Assembly (NCBI GenBank): GCA_036245525.1
Contig: BTPG01000003.1
Span: 139,781,712-139,845,711 of the forward strand
Direction of reading: 5' to 3'
Source of the DNA: Semisulcospira habei
Taxonomy: Eukaryota; Mollusca; Gastropoda; Semisulcospiridae
DNA: 64,000 nucleotides
Part shown: piece after piece, positions 53,449-63,925 of the stretch
How positions within the stretch are numbered: position 1 is the stretch's first letter
Layout: every line of letters starts with the position of its first letter
Made by a program: the position numbers and the translations under genes
Notes under the pieces: model-generated
Seen by the model: only the letters and a program-made list of their open reading frames with translations
Databases searched by the model: none
Told to the model about the DNA's origin: nothing

Positions 53449-53459
53449 AACCACTTGTC
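53449..53459 (+). repeat. RTE target-site duplication, right
   Basis: AACCACTTGTC, identical to 51939-51949. Confidence 0.85.
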
Positions 53460-53888
53460 ATTTGTACAACCCACAAGAATGTTGACACGTGCATTTAGTT
53501 TTGTGTAGACGCAGTTAAGCAGCACAATCTGGTCTGACGAATCGGATATGCGATCGATCAAATTTTGCACACTTAAATCTCGCCGATTTCATCAAATTGT
53601 GGCAGTTTGCGGCCATATTTGTTATCTCTGCAACTAGCTAAAGGTCTGCCAATCTATTTGCAGCTAGGGGATGCTAAACATGAATAATATTGATTTACAT
53701 TGTCTGATCCACGAATAAATTGCAGCCTAGTGGGTCGTACGAGACGTTTTATTTTACATAATATACATTATTCGCCTAAATATCATTTGCTTTGCTTAAA
53801 ATGTTATTTTTTGTTTTGGCGTATGGAAATGTCATACTTACTAGTTGCACTACCAGTACTTCAAACAAGAAATGTTTCCTGTTTGTCT

Positions 53889-53889
<1 letters not shown>

Positions 53890-53967
<78 letters not shown>

Positions 53968-54008
53968 ACACACCACACACAACACACACACGCACACGCA
54001 CACACACA
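53890..54008. repeat. (CA)n compound microsatellite
   Basis: GCGCGC then about 37 CA units and imperfect CA repeats. Confidence 0.95.
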
Positions 54009-54095
54009 GGCGTTTCCCGACAAATGTACGTTCAACGGCGCGTTTCGGCGTAGCTAGGCATGACGTAGGGTATGATTTTTATCGTGTTACTTCAG
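54009..54095. repeat. Fragment related to element M
   Basis: ACAAATGTACGTTCAACGGCGC and GTAGCTAGGCATGACGTAG...TTTTTATCGTGTTACTT match 3890-3960 in the same orientation. Confidence 0.55.
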
Positions 54096-54280
54096 TGTCA
54101 GTGTATGTGGGCCCAATACGGTAGACAAAAAAACAAACAAACAAACAAAAAACACAACAAACTGAAAACATTTGCATTTAAACTACAGCTGTCAACCCCT
54201 CTTACATGCTCTCGTTTTGAACGGCGGCTCAACGGCGCCCCAACTATTGCCAGTATTGGTGTCAACATTGCGTCTGAGAC

Positions 54281-54281
<1 letters not shown>

Positions 54282-54347
<66 letters not shown>
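54282..54347. repeat. (GT)n microsatellite
   Basis: About 33 GT units. Confidence 0.95.
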
Positions 54348-54350
<3 letters not shown>

Positions 54351-54597
54351 TTTAGTTCAGTTCGGATCAGTTCAGTTTACATTCAAGTCAGTTCAGACCA
54401 TTCTGAGTACATCAGTGCTCTAACATTTTTACACAGTACTTATCTACAATTACCGCTGTCAGCAGTGACACAGCACGATTTCTTAGTCCCGCCAGTTCGA
54501 AATTCACTCATGTAGCATATTCCCGAACAGGCTGAACTCCCGCGACGTGCTCAATAGGAGGTGGAGATAAAAGCAAATGGGCCCAATCACTAAACCA

Positions 54598-54664
54598 CAA
54601 GAGGCATAGATTGTCATGTGCCCCTGCGACAGCAGGGTCACATGAGAATCTCATGCCTCTTGGA
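54598..54664. repeat. Family C hairpin
   Basis: CAAGAGGCATAGATTGTCATGTG with the inverse CACATGAGAATCTCATGCCTCTTG. Confidence 0.75.
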
Positions 54665-55022
54665 GATGTCATTGACATTTGCGTAGCAGGTTATTTGCAT
54701 ATATGAATCAGTCCACCTTGACCTCAATATTTGACCTCACCTTGCCCAATATTATGTCGCTGCCACTGACTTGCGGTTATCTCCGCGCGGCGACTATTTC
54801 GCGTCAGGATAAGAACACCAACGCCCCTTGGAACGCATGTACCGGCTGTACCGAGGTTACAACGAAGCCGCTTGTGTGACTGTCGGTGTGCCGCGTCTAA
54901 AAAAGAAACCGATGCTCAGTGCTGCCTAACTGTTCTTTCACACGTGTATAGCGTAAGAACAGGGTAATCCAGCCAACCAAAAGGCCTATAGTTTGGTTAC
55001 TGTGACAGAGGTTTGCGTCAAA

Positions 55023-55134
55023 ATGTCAGGAGTTGCAAAGAAGTGGGTACTGGCACAGAAATTCGATGGAGAACCGAAAACGTCTGACTTCAGACTAGAA
55101 GAGGAACAAATCAACTTCAGCCTCAAGCCTGGCG
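55023..55134 (+). CDS. PTGR1: PTGR1-like exon 1 (start exon)
   Basis: ATG at 55023 in a favourable AAAATGT context opens MSGVAKKWVLAQKFDGEPKT then SDFRLEEEQINFSLKPGG, the N-terminus of prostaglandin reductase 1 / NADP-dependent leukotriene B4 12-hydroxydehydrogenase. This cytosolic enzyme reduces the double bond of 15-oxo-prostaglandins and other alpha,beta-unsaturated carbonyls with NADPH, and belongs to the medium-chain dehydrogenase superfamily. Donor GTAAGT in phase 1. The following exons are separated by repeat-filled introns: the RTE insertion at 55963-57507 lies in intron 1. Confidence 0.88.
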
Positions 55135-55382
55135 GTAAGTGTCAGGATTACATGCTGTACTCGGCCGTACTATGATCAAAAGAACTTGGGTTTGTTTCGT
55201 TTGCTTGGTTGCCTCATGTTTGGTTGGCTGGTTGGTTGCCGGTTTGGTTAGTTGGTTTCCAGGTTGGTTAGTTGGTTGGTTGGTCTTTACATTGGTTAGT
55301 CAATAGCTGTCTCGTTGGTCATGCAGTTATTAGCATGTTGGTCAGTTGTTTCGTTAATGACGGTTACGTCGATCAGCCGGTT

Positions 55383-55500
<118 letters not shown>

Positions 55501-55950
55501 GGCACACACGCACACACGCACACTGGCATGTACGCTAACTGTCTCACACACAGGAAGGACATCATCGAGTGTCAGTAGTGACCACAACACGTTGGCTACA
55601 TGCGACCGCGACAGACTGACATACACAATTATAGTCCGCGAACAACCGTGTAGTGGGTATGTCAGGTATGACACCAGACATACTGACCACGGCAGCGTTT
55701 ATTTGCCTAGCATGTCGGCAGTCCCCAGCGGTCGCACACAGACTGATCGGCCGCCGTCACTTGAAACTGGGAATGCGACCTTGGCATGCATTTTAACACC
55801 ATACAAGCGCCGATGGCAATGAACTGCTGGGTGGAATGAGTATCGTATATCGTATTATATTTAAAGCGACCTTTTCCAGGCAAGAAAGATTAAATGTAAA
55901 TAGTTTGTAAGATGTCATTTATAAATGTATACAGATCTTTAGATAATGAT

Positions 55951-55962
55951 GCACTACTGTAA
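55951..55962 (+). repeat. RTE target-site duplication, left
   Basis: GCACTACTGTAA, repeated exactly at 57508-57519. Confidence 0.88.
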
Positions 55963-57507
55963 TACCCATCAGCTGTGACAGACCCAGCCGGGAAGAGATC
56001 AGAAGAGCAGTGGCATTCTTGAAGAACGGCAAAGCAGCAGGCCCAGATGGCATCCCAGCGGAGTCTCTGAAAGCAGACCTAGAGACAACAGTGGAGATGC
56101 TGTACCCACTGTTTGGAAAGATCTGGGAAGAGGAGGTGATGCCGTCTGACTGGAAGGAGGGGTACCTAATCAAGCTTCCCAAGAAAGGCGACCTCGGCAA
56201 GTGTTCCAACTACAGAGGAATCACCTTGCTGTCAGTACCAGGAAAGGTCTTCAACAGGATCATCCTGGAGAGAATGAAGAGCTCCGTTGACCCCCAGCTG
56301 AGAGACCAGCAAGCAGGATTCAGGAAGAACCGATCATGTACAGACCAGATCGCCACTCTCCGCATCATCGTGGAACAGTCTCTGGAGTGGAGCTCCCCGC
56401 TGTACGTCAACTTTGTGGATTATGAGAAAGCATTTGACAGTGTGGACCGAGAGACTCTGTGGAAACTCCTACGACACTACGGTGTACCCACAAAGCTCGT
56501 CCGCCTGATCAAGAGCAGCTACGATGGCATGACATGTCGCGTGATCCACGAAGGGCAGTTCACCAGGGAGCTCCAGGTCAGAACTGGTGTCAGGCAGGGG
56601 TGTCTGCTGTCTCCGTTCCTCTTCCTACTGGCCATAGACTGGGTCATGAAGATGACCACAGAGCACAGACGAAGTGGAATACAGTGGACACTGTGGACAC
56701 AGCTTGACGACCTCGATTTTGCAGACGACTTGGCATTACTGTCCCACACTCATCAACAAATGCAGGACAAGACCACGAGGCTTGCTGACATCTCGTCCCA
56801 AGTGGGCCTCTCCATTCACAAACAGAAAACAAAGACAATGAGGCTGAATTCAACCAGGGAAGAACCAGTCTTGCTTGCTGGCACCCCGTTGGAGGAGGTG
56901 GAGTCCTTCACCTATCTCGGGAGCATCATAAACAAAAAAGGCGGCACTGATGCAGATGTCAGAGCACGAATCGGTAAAGCCAGAGCAGCCTTTCTCCAGT
57001 TGAAAAAAGCGTGGAGCTCCAGAGAGCTGTCACAACACACCAAAGTCCGGATTTTCAACTCCAATGTAAAAGCAGTTCTCTTATATGGAGCAGAGACTTG
57101 GAGATTGACAAAAACCACAGTCAACAGAGTACAGACCTTCATGAACAGTTGCCTTAGAAGAATTTTGAAAATCCACTGGCCAGAGAAGATCAGCAACGTC
57201 AGACTCTGGGAGAGAACAGAACAGATAACAGCAGAGAATGAAATTGGGCGAAGAAGATGGGGATGGATGGGTCACAGTCTGGGAAAGCCAGCTTCCAGTA
57301 TCACTAGGCAGGCATTGTCATGGAACCCCCAGGGAAAGAGGAAAAGAGGTAGGCCGAGAAACTCCTGGCGTCGAGACCTCCAAGCAGACATCAAGAGACT
57401 GGGAACCACCTGGAGTAGAATCGAAGGAGAAGCACAGGACAGGAGTTGCTGGAGGTCTCTCGTCGACGGCCTATACCCGGGTAGGGGTGACAGGCGTAAG
57501 TAAGTAA
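55963..57507 (+). mobile_element. 5'-truncated RTE-like LINE, second family
   Basis: A 1545-bp insertion flanked by a 12-bp target duplication, with a (TAAG)n tail (57498-57508). Different family from the copy at 51950-53448. Confidence 0.92.
56010..57503 (+). CDS. RTE-like reverse transcriptase, intact truncated frame
   Basis: A 497-codon frame without interruption. Motifs in order: LKNGKAAGPDGIPAESLK, IKLPKKGDLGKCSNYRGITL, QQAGFRKNRSCTDQIATL, NFVDYEKAFDSVDR (catalytic Asp), GVRQGCLLSPFLF, the catalytic LDFADDLALLSHTHQQ, FTYLGSIINKKGGTDADV, RIFNSNVKAVLLYGAETW, RWGWMGHSLGKP and the end block RRK before the (TAAG)n tail. Lack of decay and an exact target duplication mark a recent insertion. 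It lacks the endonuclease, so it is not autonomous. It sits inside PTGR1 intron 1 on the same strand. Confidence 0.92.
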   Translation: MAFLKNGKAAGPDGIPAESLKADLETTVEMLYPLFGKIWEEEVMPSDWKEGYLIKLPKKGDLGKCSNYRGITLLSVPGKVFNRIILERMKSSVDPQLRDQQAGFRKNRSCTDQIATLRIIVEQSLEWSSPLYVNFVDYEKAFDSVDRETLWKLLRHYGVPTKLVRLIKSSYDGMTCRVIHEGQFTRELQVRTGVRQGCLLSPFLFLLAIDWVMKMTTEHRRSGIQWTLWTQLDDLDFADDLALLSHTHQQMQDKTTRLADISSQVGLSIHKQKTKTMRLNSTREEPVLLAGTPLEEVESFTYLGSIINKKGGTDADVRARIGKARAAFLQLKKAWSSRELSQHTKVRIFNSNVKAVLLYGAETWRLTKTTVNRVQTFMNSCLRRILKIHWPEKISNVRLWERTEQITAENEIGRRRWGWMGHSLGKPASSITRQALSWNPQGKRKRGRPRNSWRRDLQADIKRLGTTWSRIEGEAQDRSCWRSLVDGLYPGRGDRRK

Positions 57508-57519
57508 GCACTACTGTAA
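57508..57519 (+). repeat. RTE target-site duplication, right
   Basis: GCACTACTGTAA, identical to 55951-55962. Confidence 0.88.
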
Positions 57520-57639
57520 GGGACTAACTTTTCCTTCGTTGTATTAGGAAGTTTGACTGTCGTAAAATAAACACGTTTCTGCTCATCTCCTTCTTATAGT
57601 CTCAGTGTAGGAGACTTCCTCCCACTCGCACCAGGAGCT

Positions 57640-57735
57640 GGTTGCATGAGTGATCTTAATCCAGTGCTCCGCTATAGCGGAGAACATTGCTTAGTGGCTG
57701 ACGCAGGACTAAGCCCACTCATGCAACTCGGGCCC
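57640..57735. repeat. Family G hairpin
   Basis: GGTTGCATGAGTGATCTTAA with the inverse CCCACTCATGCAACTC around CCGCTATAGCGG...GCTTAGTGGC. Confidence 0.7.
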
Positions 57736-57771
57736 CTGGAGTAGTAGAAACCCTATGTTAGAGTAGAAAAA

Positions 57772-57952
57772 TAGATCCTCATGAGCCCCCGCAGTTGCGG
57801 GGGCTCATGAGGATCTACGCCTCTTGATGAAACCACTTTGTTTCTCAGTATTGTTCTTCAGTCTACGTCTGGGGACGTTTGACGTTGAGTTTACAATGAT
57901 TTCACCTGACACGCAATCTACGTCTACTGCGCAGTGAAAAGGTTAACCGTTG
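57772..57952. mobile_element. Family C hairpin element with perfect 46-nt palindrome
   Basis: 57772-57817 is a perfect palindrome (21-bp arms starting TAGATCCTCATGAGCCCCCG around AGTT). The tail runs to GAAAAGGTTAA. Confidence 0.85.
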
Positions 57953-58340
57953 ACTGCTACTGACGATGACGGTGCAAAACAGCATTCTGTCTGCTGTCCT
58001 ATATACGTACAAAGATAGTTTATCAGTGTAGATAGCATATTTATATCACGCTCTCTACACTGAGGACCCGTCTTTTAGATATCTAGCTACTAAGTAATGC
58101 AACAGGATATAAAGCAACGCTAACAGACTCAATTTACCCCCTTCATTGCGTAGAAAGAGTGAACACAATACAACTGGGAGAGACAGATGCTCTGCAGTTA
58201 CGGGAGCTCTTCGTCAATGTAAACATACTATGAACATTTATAAATTAGATAATGCGAACTGGTAACCTTTTTCCTGCCAGCAGTAGGACGGTTTAAGTAA
58301 CTTAGATATCACTGTAATCACTGCAACGGATTTTCGGTTC

Positions 58341-58553
58341 TTGAACTCTTTCCATCCTGATACACATAGTTGCTTGTTGAATATGATAGTTCATGGGTGG
58401 TGCCAGAATAGCTTGGCGCCTCAGGCGCCAAGCTATTCTGGCACCTCCCTTGAACTAACACGGTTGATCTATCTCCTAATCTGTAATGTAGTCTTCATGG
58501 TCAGTAAGAACATTTTTTTACGGCAAAATCAGCAACAGGATGTAAAGGGTTAA
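58341..58553. mobile_element. TTAA hairpin element, family A
   Basis: ATCCTGATACAC at the left, GGATGTAAAGGGTTAA at the right. The core has nearly perfect arms ATAGTTCATGGGTGGTGCCA and TGGCACCTCCCTTGAACT around CTTGGCGCCTCAGGCGCCAAG. Confidence 0.8.
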
Positions 58554-58701
58554 GATTAAGATTTTGTATACCAATAAAATGCCAAGCAAAACGAAATGTG
58601 CCTGCCTTGTGGTGTTTGCCCACATTTTTTTTTTATATTCAGGCACACGGAACGATACTCTGATTCACTCAAGCCTTCTCTTAATGTCACATGCACGCAA
58701 A

Positions 58702-58812
58702 CGAGCCCCAGCGACTTGGGGGGGGGGGGGGGGGGGGGGGGAGGGGCTCACGAGGTTCTGTGTCTCTTGCAGATGGATCGTGTTTTGTTTTTCTCAGAAG
58801 TGAAGGGATTAA
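58702..58812. repeat. Family C element with poly-G core
   Basis: GAGCCCCAGCGACTTGGGG, then about 23 G, then GAGGGGCTCACGAGG and tail GAAGGGATTAA. The G run sits in the same position as at 2131-2158. Confidence 0.65.
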
Positions 58813-58954
58813 GCCGAAATGAATAATTACATTACTACAAGTAGGCATCAGTGTATTTTCGTGACCCTTATCAAATGAAATAAGTCAACTGGGTTATGTC
58901 GCAAATTCAGCCTTGTCATCATGAGACGCGAAATAACGACGGAGAGAAGTGTGT

Positions 58955-59004
58955 GTGTGTGGGGGGGGGGGGGGGGGAGGGGGGGGAGGGGGGGGGGAGG
59001 AGAA
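58955..59004. repeat. (GT)n and poly-G tract
   Basis: Short GT run then about 45 bp mainly G. Confidence 0.9.
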
Positions 59005-59282
59005 ATAAAATGAACCTTTATTTTACGATGATTAAGATATTCGGCGCGAAGGCATTTATTTATGATAAACTGCTGCATGTGATAAAGACTACACAAACAG
59101 GAGGGATATTTGTCAAATACATTTTAAACTTAATACATGATACAAACGCTACACAAACATGTAAAAAATTAAAACGGAAATGTTTGCGGGGCAGCTACAT
59201 TTCATAAAGGACCTCGCGCACATACAAAGAGAGTAGGAGCACACTTAACTGCGGGAGGGATAGAGTCCAAAATGCACTACCA

Positions 59283-59467
59283 GAAAACAGAAGGCTGTGG
59301 ACCAAGCTACTCTGGCACCACCATAAGACTATCATCGTCGATCTGTCTCCAGAACTGTAATGTAGATAGGCATATATAGGCAAATTAAAACATCGACCAT
59401 GATTGTTCAAGGGTGGTGCCAGAAGGCGCCAAGCTAATCTGGCACCACCCTTGAACTGTCGTGGTTG
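59283..59467. mobile_element. Two family A copies (half and short full hairpin)
   Basis: 59283-59335 carries one arm (CAAGCTACTCTGGCACCACC). 59394-59467 is a complete short hairpin, CGACCATGATTGTTCAAGGG with the inverse CCCTTGAACTGTCGTGGTTG. Confidence 0.7.
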
Positions 59468-59570
59468 TCTGTCTCCTGAAATGTAGTCTGTAGATGACAA
59501 CTCCAAAATTTGGTAATTTAGATCTCCCAGTGCTCAGTTTGTTGAGATAATGCATTATTTGTATTTACAG

Positions 59571-59616
59571 AGATTCTTGTGGAAGCGCTGTTTTTGACTG
59601 TCGACCCCTACATGAG
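59571..59616 (+). CDS. PTGR1: PTGR1-like exon 2
   Basis: A 46-nt exon (acceptor tttacag, donor GTGAGA) that joins in frame to give EILVEALFLTVDPYMR. LTVDPYMR is a hallmark of the family's N-terminal catalytic-type fold. Confidence 0.93.
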
Positions 59617-59769
59617 GTGAGACTGTTATTTTCGTCATCATTAATACCGGACGGCCTCATTATATCGCGATAGATGGGAGCCACAACGTCAGACCGCATA
59701 AACAGCGTTCGCGTTAATGTGGTGCTAAACTTACATAGGTTAATGAAGAAACAAACACAGTAACCAAAC

Positions 59770-59835
59770 GTTCCACTGGCCGACTCCAGCCTTATATGGC
59801 CCCCGCACAGCTGTGCTTGGGCCAACTCAAGCTAC
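59770..59835. repeat. Family E-like palindrome
   Basis: TGGCCGACTCCAGCCTTATATGGCC with GGGCCAACTCAAGCTACGG, and an inner GCACAGCTGTGC. Confidence 0.6.
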
Positions 59836-60162
59836 GGTTCCATAAGCACGAATCCGAAACGAATACAATCTGAACCCGATGCGGTGATGCAATTTTGCTT
59901 AAAAAAATACGTAATTTTCGTTGGAAGCGGGATGCAGTTTCGTTTCTGCATCGGGCATATGAAAACACACAAACATGAAAAGGACTTGCATGAACTTTTC
60001 TGTTTCGGACCCGCTTCGGATTGGGATCGAGTTCGTATCGGATTCAGTCGTGTTTATGGATCGCTCACCTTAGGCTAGTATAGTCGATCAGAGGACTTTT
60101 CGTTCGTTGGGTCATTTACGCACATTATGTGAGCCACAGACCTAACCGCGTTATATCAGATT

Positions 60163-61292
60163 TTTGGCTCACGTGCGAAGCAAAAGTGAGTCTATGTTTT
60201 GGGCCATTGGTCGTCCGTCCGTCGTCTGTCGTCCGTGGTAAACTTTAACGTTGGCATTTTCTCTGAGACTATTCAAGCCTCATTCTTCAAACTTGGCCCA
60301 AGAATACTTTGTGGTAAGACCTTTCTAAACATACCAATTTGAGTGACCTCTCACAAAGGGCAAGGTCACAGAGGATCAGGAAATAGGTCAAACATAGCTA
60401 TATTTTGACATAATTTATTTTTTCTCAAATACTATAGTATTCACAACTTCGACCCAAACTTGGTACAAAGATACCTGATGGTAAGACCTTTGTATACGTA
60501 CTAATTTGGTTGATCCCTCGGAAAGGTCAAGGGTCATAAAAGCTCAGGAAATAGGTGAAAGAATAGCCATATTTTGACAAAAGATGTTTTTTTCTCAAAT
60601 ACTATTCACAACTTCAAACCCAAGTTTGGTACAACGATATCTATGCATACTAGTTTGGATGACCTCTCAAAAAGGTCACGGGTCACAAGGGCTCAGGAAA
60701 TAGGCCCAAAATAGCCATATTTTGACAAAAGGTGTTTTTTCTCAAATACTATGACAACTTTAAACCCAAACTTGCTACAGATATACCTGATGGGAAGACC
60801 TTTCTATGCACACTAATTTGGTTGATCCCTCGGAAAGGTCAAGGGTCACGAGAGCTCAGGAAATAGGTCTAAAATAGCCATATTTTGACAGAAGATTCTT
60901 TTTCTCAAATATTATTCACAACTTAAAACCCAAATTTGGTACAGAGATACCTGATGGTAAGACCTATCTATGCATACGAATTTGGATGACCCCTTGGAAA
61001 GGTCACGGGTTACAAGAGGCAGGCAAATGTGTGTAAATTGCTGATTTTTTAAAATAAAATTGTAGGTATTCCCAAATTTTTGCAAATTTTCAACCAAATT
61101 TGGTACAAAGATAGCTGATGATAAGACCTTCCTATGCATACTAATTTAGTCGACTCATCACAAAGGTCAAGGGTCACGGGGTGTTGACAGATGTGTGAAA
61201 AATGCTTACATTTTCAGAAAAGATGGATTTTGCTGCTGCAGAAGCCAGCCCTTGTTACAAAAGTCATACACGTGAGCCACAATGGCTTTGCC
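60163..61292 (-). mobile_element. Tandem-core element L, copy 3 (inverted)
   Basis: TGGCTCACGTG at 60175 and CACGTGAGCCA ending at 61279, followed by the AATGGCTTTGCCTT end. The core is about six degenerate units of roughly 165 bp. It is in opposite orientation to the two copies near the left end. It lies in PTGR1 intron 2, directly before the LINE fragment. Confidence 0.85.
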
Positions 61293-61299
61293 TTGTTTC

Positions 61300-62113
61300 G
61301 GGATATCATATCATATCATATGATTGAGAACACGACCGTCAGCTTCTCTCAGTCAGTGAAGAACCTGGGTGTTGCTTTTGAGCAGGACTTGTCCATGGAT
61401 AAACAGGTGATAAACATTTGCAGGGCAGCCTATTTGGAGATGCGTCGTATTAGCTCTATTAGACAGTTCCTTACCTCAGAGGCTACAAAAACTCTGGTTT
61501 GTTCATTTGTTCTGTCTCGCATTGACTATGCCAACTCACTCGTATCTGGATGCCCGCAGTATCTATTTGATCGGCTCCAGAGAGTCCAAAATTCAGCCGC
61601 ACGTCTGGTCATGAAAGCGAAAAGGTCAGACCATGTGTCCCCCATCCTGCACGCTCTCCACTGGTTGCCAGTGAAGGAGAGAGTCAAGCACAAAGTCTTG
61701 TCCATTTGTCATGTTTCTCTTTCTGGCACTGGACCCACTTATCTCTCAGAGCTCCTTCACTGTTATATCCCTTCGAGGCAATTGCGCAGTTCGTCTGACA
61801 ATAAAATGCTTCGTATTCCTGCAGTAAGGACTAAAGGATTTGGGCAGAGATCTTTTCTTACCAGGGTCCATCAGCCTGGAATGATCTTCCTAAATCATTG
61901 AGACACAGTGAGTCTAGTGCCAGTTTTAAACACAGTCTTAAAACCCATCTTTTCCCACTTTGATTATCAGTGTTCATGTATTTAGTCATAATTCTGTTCT
62001 TTTGTGTAATTGTACATGTGGCTTTGTCACTTTTTGTGTAATATTTGTATGTTTTGTTCATATGTACGGCGCCTAGAGCATCTTACCATGTATTGGCGCC
62101 TTATAAATCTTCC

Positions 62114-62177
<64 letters not shown>
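61300..62177 (+). pseudogene. LINE reverse-transcriptase C-terminal fragment with (ATT)n tail
   Basis: Encodes VSFSQSVKNLGVAFEQDLSM, RISSIRQFLTSEATKTLV, SRIDYANSLVSGCPQYL, LQRVQNSAARLVM and LHWLPVKERVKHKVL, the post-catalytic part of a CR1/L2-type LINE. A frameshift near 61870 puts the final block (AWNDLPKSLRH and LKTHLFPL) in another frame. The 3' end reads GGCGCCTTATAAATC then (ATT)n, similar to the SINE at 23440. Confidence 0.85.
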
Positions 62178-62208
62178 GAGGCGCCTAATACTGAAGCTTA
62201 CCCCTACG

Positions 62209-62287
62209 TTAATTCATTCGAGACGTCCGCCTTAGGATACGCGGTTTATGCCGCGTATCCGGAGGCGGCACGTCCCCAATGAATTAA
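62209..62287. mobile_element. TTAA hairpin element, family H
   Basis: TTAATTCATTCGAGACG...CACGTCCCCAATGAATTAA with inner arms GGATACGCGG and CCGCGTATCC. TTAA at both ends. Confidence 0.8.
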
Positions 62288-62496
62288 ACCCAACGTCCAC
62301 GTAGTGCTAGACTTCATGGACTTGAGTCTTAGCCTTTGACCCTTTGGCGCCCTGTATTGACAAGCGACTCAGTTTGAGAGATGAATGCAAAGCCGGTATC
62401 TTACAGCTCACACTCATCTCATTTATAATTTTAAACTGTATAATTATTATATTATTATTGGTAGTAGTAGTAATATTAGTATTGTTATTACTTTAC

Positions 62497-62627
<131 letters not shown>

Positions 62628-62754
62628 CACTATCACTATTATTGTTTTGTTGCTGTTACAGTATACTGTCATATACTAAATGATTATGGGACCCAGATTT
62701 GTTTGTTGTTATAACCGAAGTCTGTTATTAGAAAATTAATTTTAACAGTTTGCT

Positions 62755-62806
<52 letters not shown>

Positions 62807-62900
62807 TACTATTAACAATGTACTGTTTTGTTGTAATTTATATATAAGCATCAGTGTTAAATAAACATGAATATGAATGAATGTCTAATGACTGTTTCAG

Positions 62901-62957
62901 AGGGCTGATCAGAAGAGCGGAACCCGGAAGTCAGATGATTGGTGAACAAGTGGCCAA
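62901..62957 (+). CDS. PTGR1: PTGR1-like exon 3
   Basis: A 57-nt exon (acceptor gtttcag, donor GTATAG) giving GLIRRAEPGSQMIGEQVA, the family segment around MxGxQVA. It is in phase with exons 2 and 4. Confidence 0.88.
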
Positions 62958-62969
62958 GTATAGCACATT

Positions 62970-63172
62970 TTAACCCCTTCACTGTCGAGAAAAAATAAAC
63001 ATCACCCAACTGCAAGAGGTTTAGATCCTCAAGCGCCCCCGCAGCTGCTCTATGCCTCTTGCTGACACCATTTTGTATCCATGTTCACGGGACGTTTGTG
63101 TCTTTGGCGTGAAATTAACAAAGATTTCAGAAACACAGTTTCCTGTCCACTGACAATGAGGGGAATGAAAAG
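62970..63172. mobile_element. TTAA hairpin element, family C
   Basis: TTAACCCCTTCACTGTCGAG, core at 63010-63066 (TGCAAGAGGTTTAGATCCTC with the right arm GCTCTATGCCTCTTGCTGA), tail TCCACTGACAATGAGGGGAA. It starts 12 bp after the PTGR1 exon 3 donor. Confidence 0.7.
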
Positions 63173-63565
63173 GCCGAATAACACTTTGCCTGACTGGTAC
63201 AATTCACGGCAATAGAGGCGAAAATCAGATTTTTTAAACAACTGAAAATACTCATGCTTTAAAAAAAAGAAAGAAGTGTTGACAGTAATATGGTTAATTT
63301 TAATCTTTCTCTCATAGAATATGACAGTAATCAGCAACCAAATCGAATGAAAAATTTTGCTGTGATGGGTTTCAAACACAAGCTAAATCACTAGCAAACA
63401 TAAAATTTACCTTAGACAATAGTACTTTTTCATTTACTCCTAATCTACAAGATGTTTTAAAATATTACTTCAACGTCTTCTAGTCTGACACCATTTCTCT
63501 CAGATTTGAATCGAGTGGAAATGATTCGCACCTACACCAAACATTTTGTTTTTGTCCGGCCCCAG

Positions 63566-63751
63566 AGTGAAGGCCAGCAACAACCCAGACTACAAAGAAG
63601 GCAGCTTGGTGGTGGCTAACATCGGCTGGCGCACCCTGACCCTCATACCCAACCCGGAGCAGGACTCTACCTTCGGACGTCTGGCCAGGCAGCTACCCGA
63701 CTTTGGGGACCTCTCTCCCTCCCTGGCTATTGGCGTGCTAGGAATGCCAGG
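63566..63751 (+). CDS. PTGR1: PTGR1-like exon 4
   Basis: Acceptor ccccag. It reads KVKASNNPDYKEGSLVVANI, GWRTLTLIPN, then DFGDLSPSLAIGVLGMPG. GVLGMPG marks the boundary to the NADPH-binding domain, so the donor is placed at GTACTT within that Gly codon. The dinucleotide-binding domain lies beyond the right edge. The four exons give 133 codons without a stop. The donor position is inferred. Confidence 0.85.
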
Positions 63752-63861
63752 GTACTTCACCTTAGTCACTCTGGGATCCTCTCCAGGGGTCAGTTGCATG
63801 AGTGAGTTTAGTCATGTAGCTGGCCCCACGACACATGCATATTTGTGTTAGTCTGTATTTT

Positions 63862-63925
63862 TGGTTGGTCTGTGATTTTAAATCTTTCGGCTGGAAAATT
63901 TCCAAAATCACAGACCAGCACAAAC
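63862..63925. repeat. Family F-like palindrome
   Basis: TTGGTCTGTGATTTTAAATC with the inverse CCAAAATCACAGACCAG. Confidence 0.7.

Noticed and set aside
63752..63851. Continuation of PTGR1 exon 4 into the following open frame
   Set aside because: The residues after GMPG do not fit the family, while a donor (GTACTT) sits exactly at the expected exon boundary.
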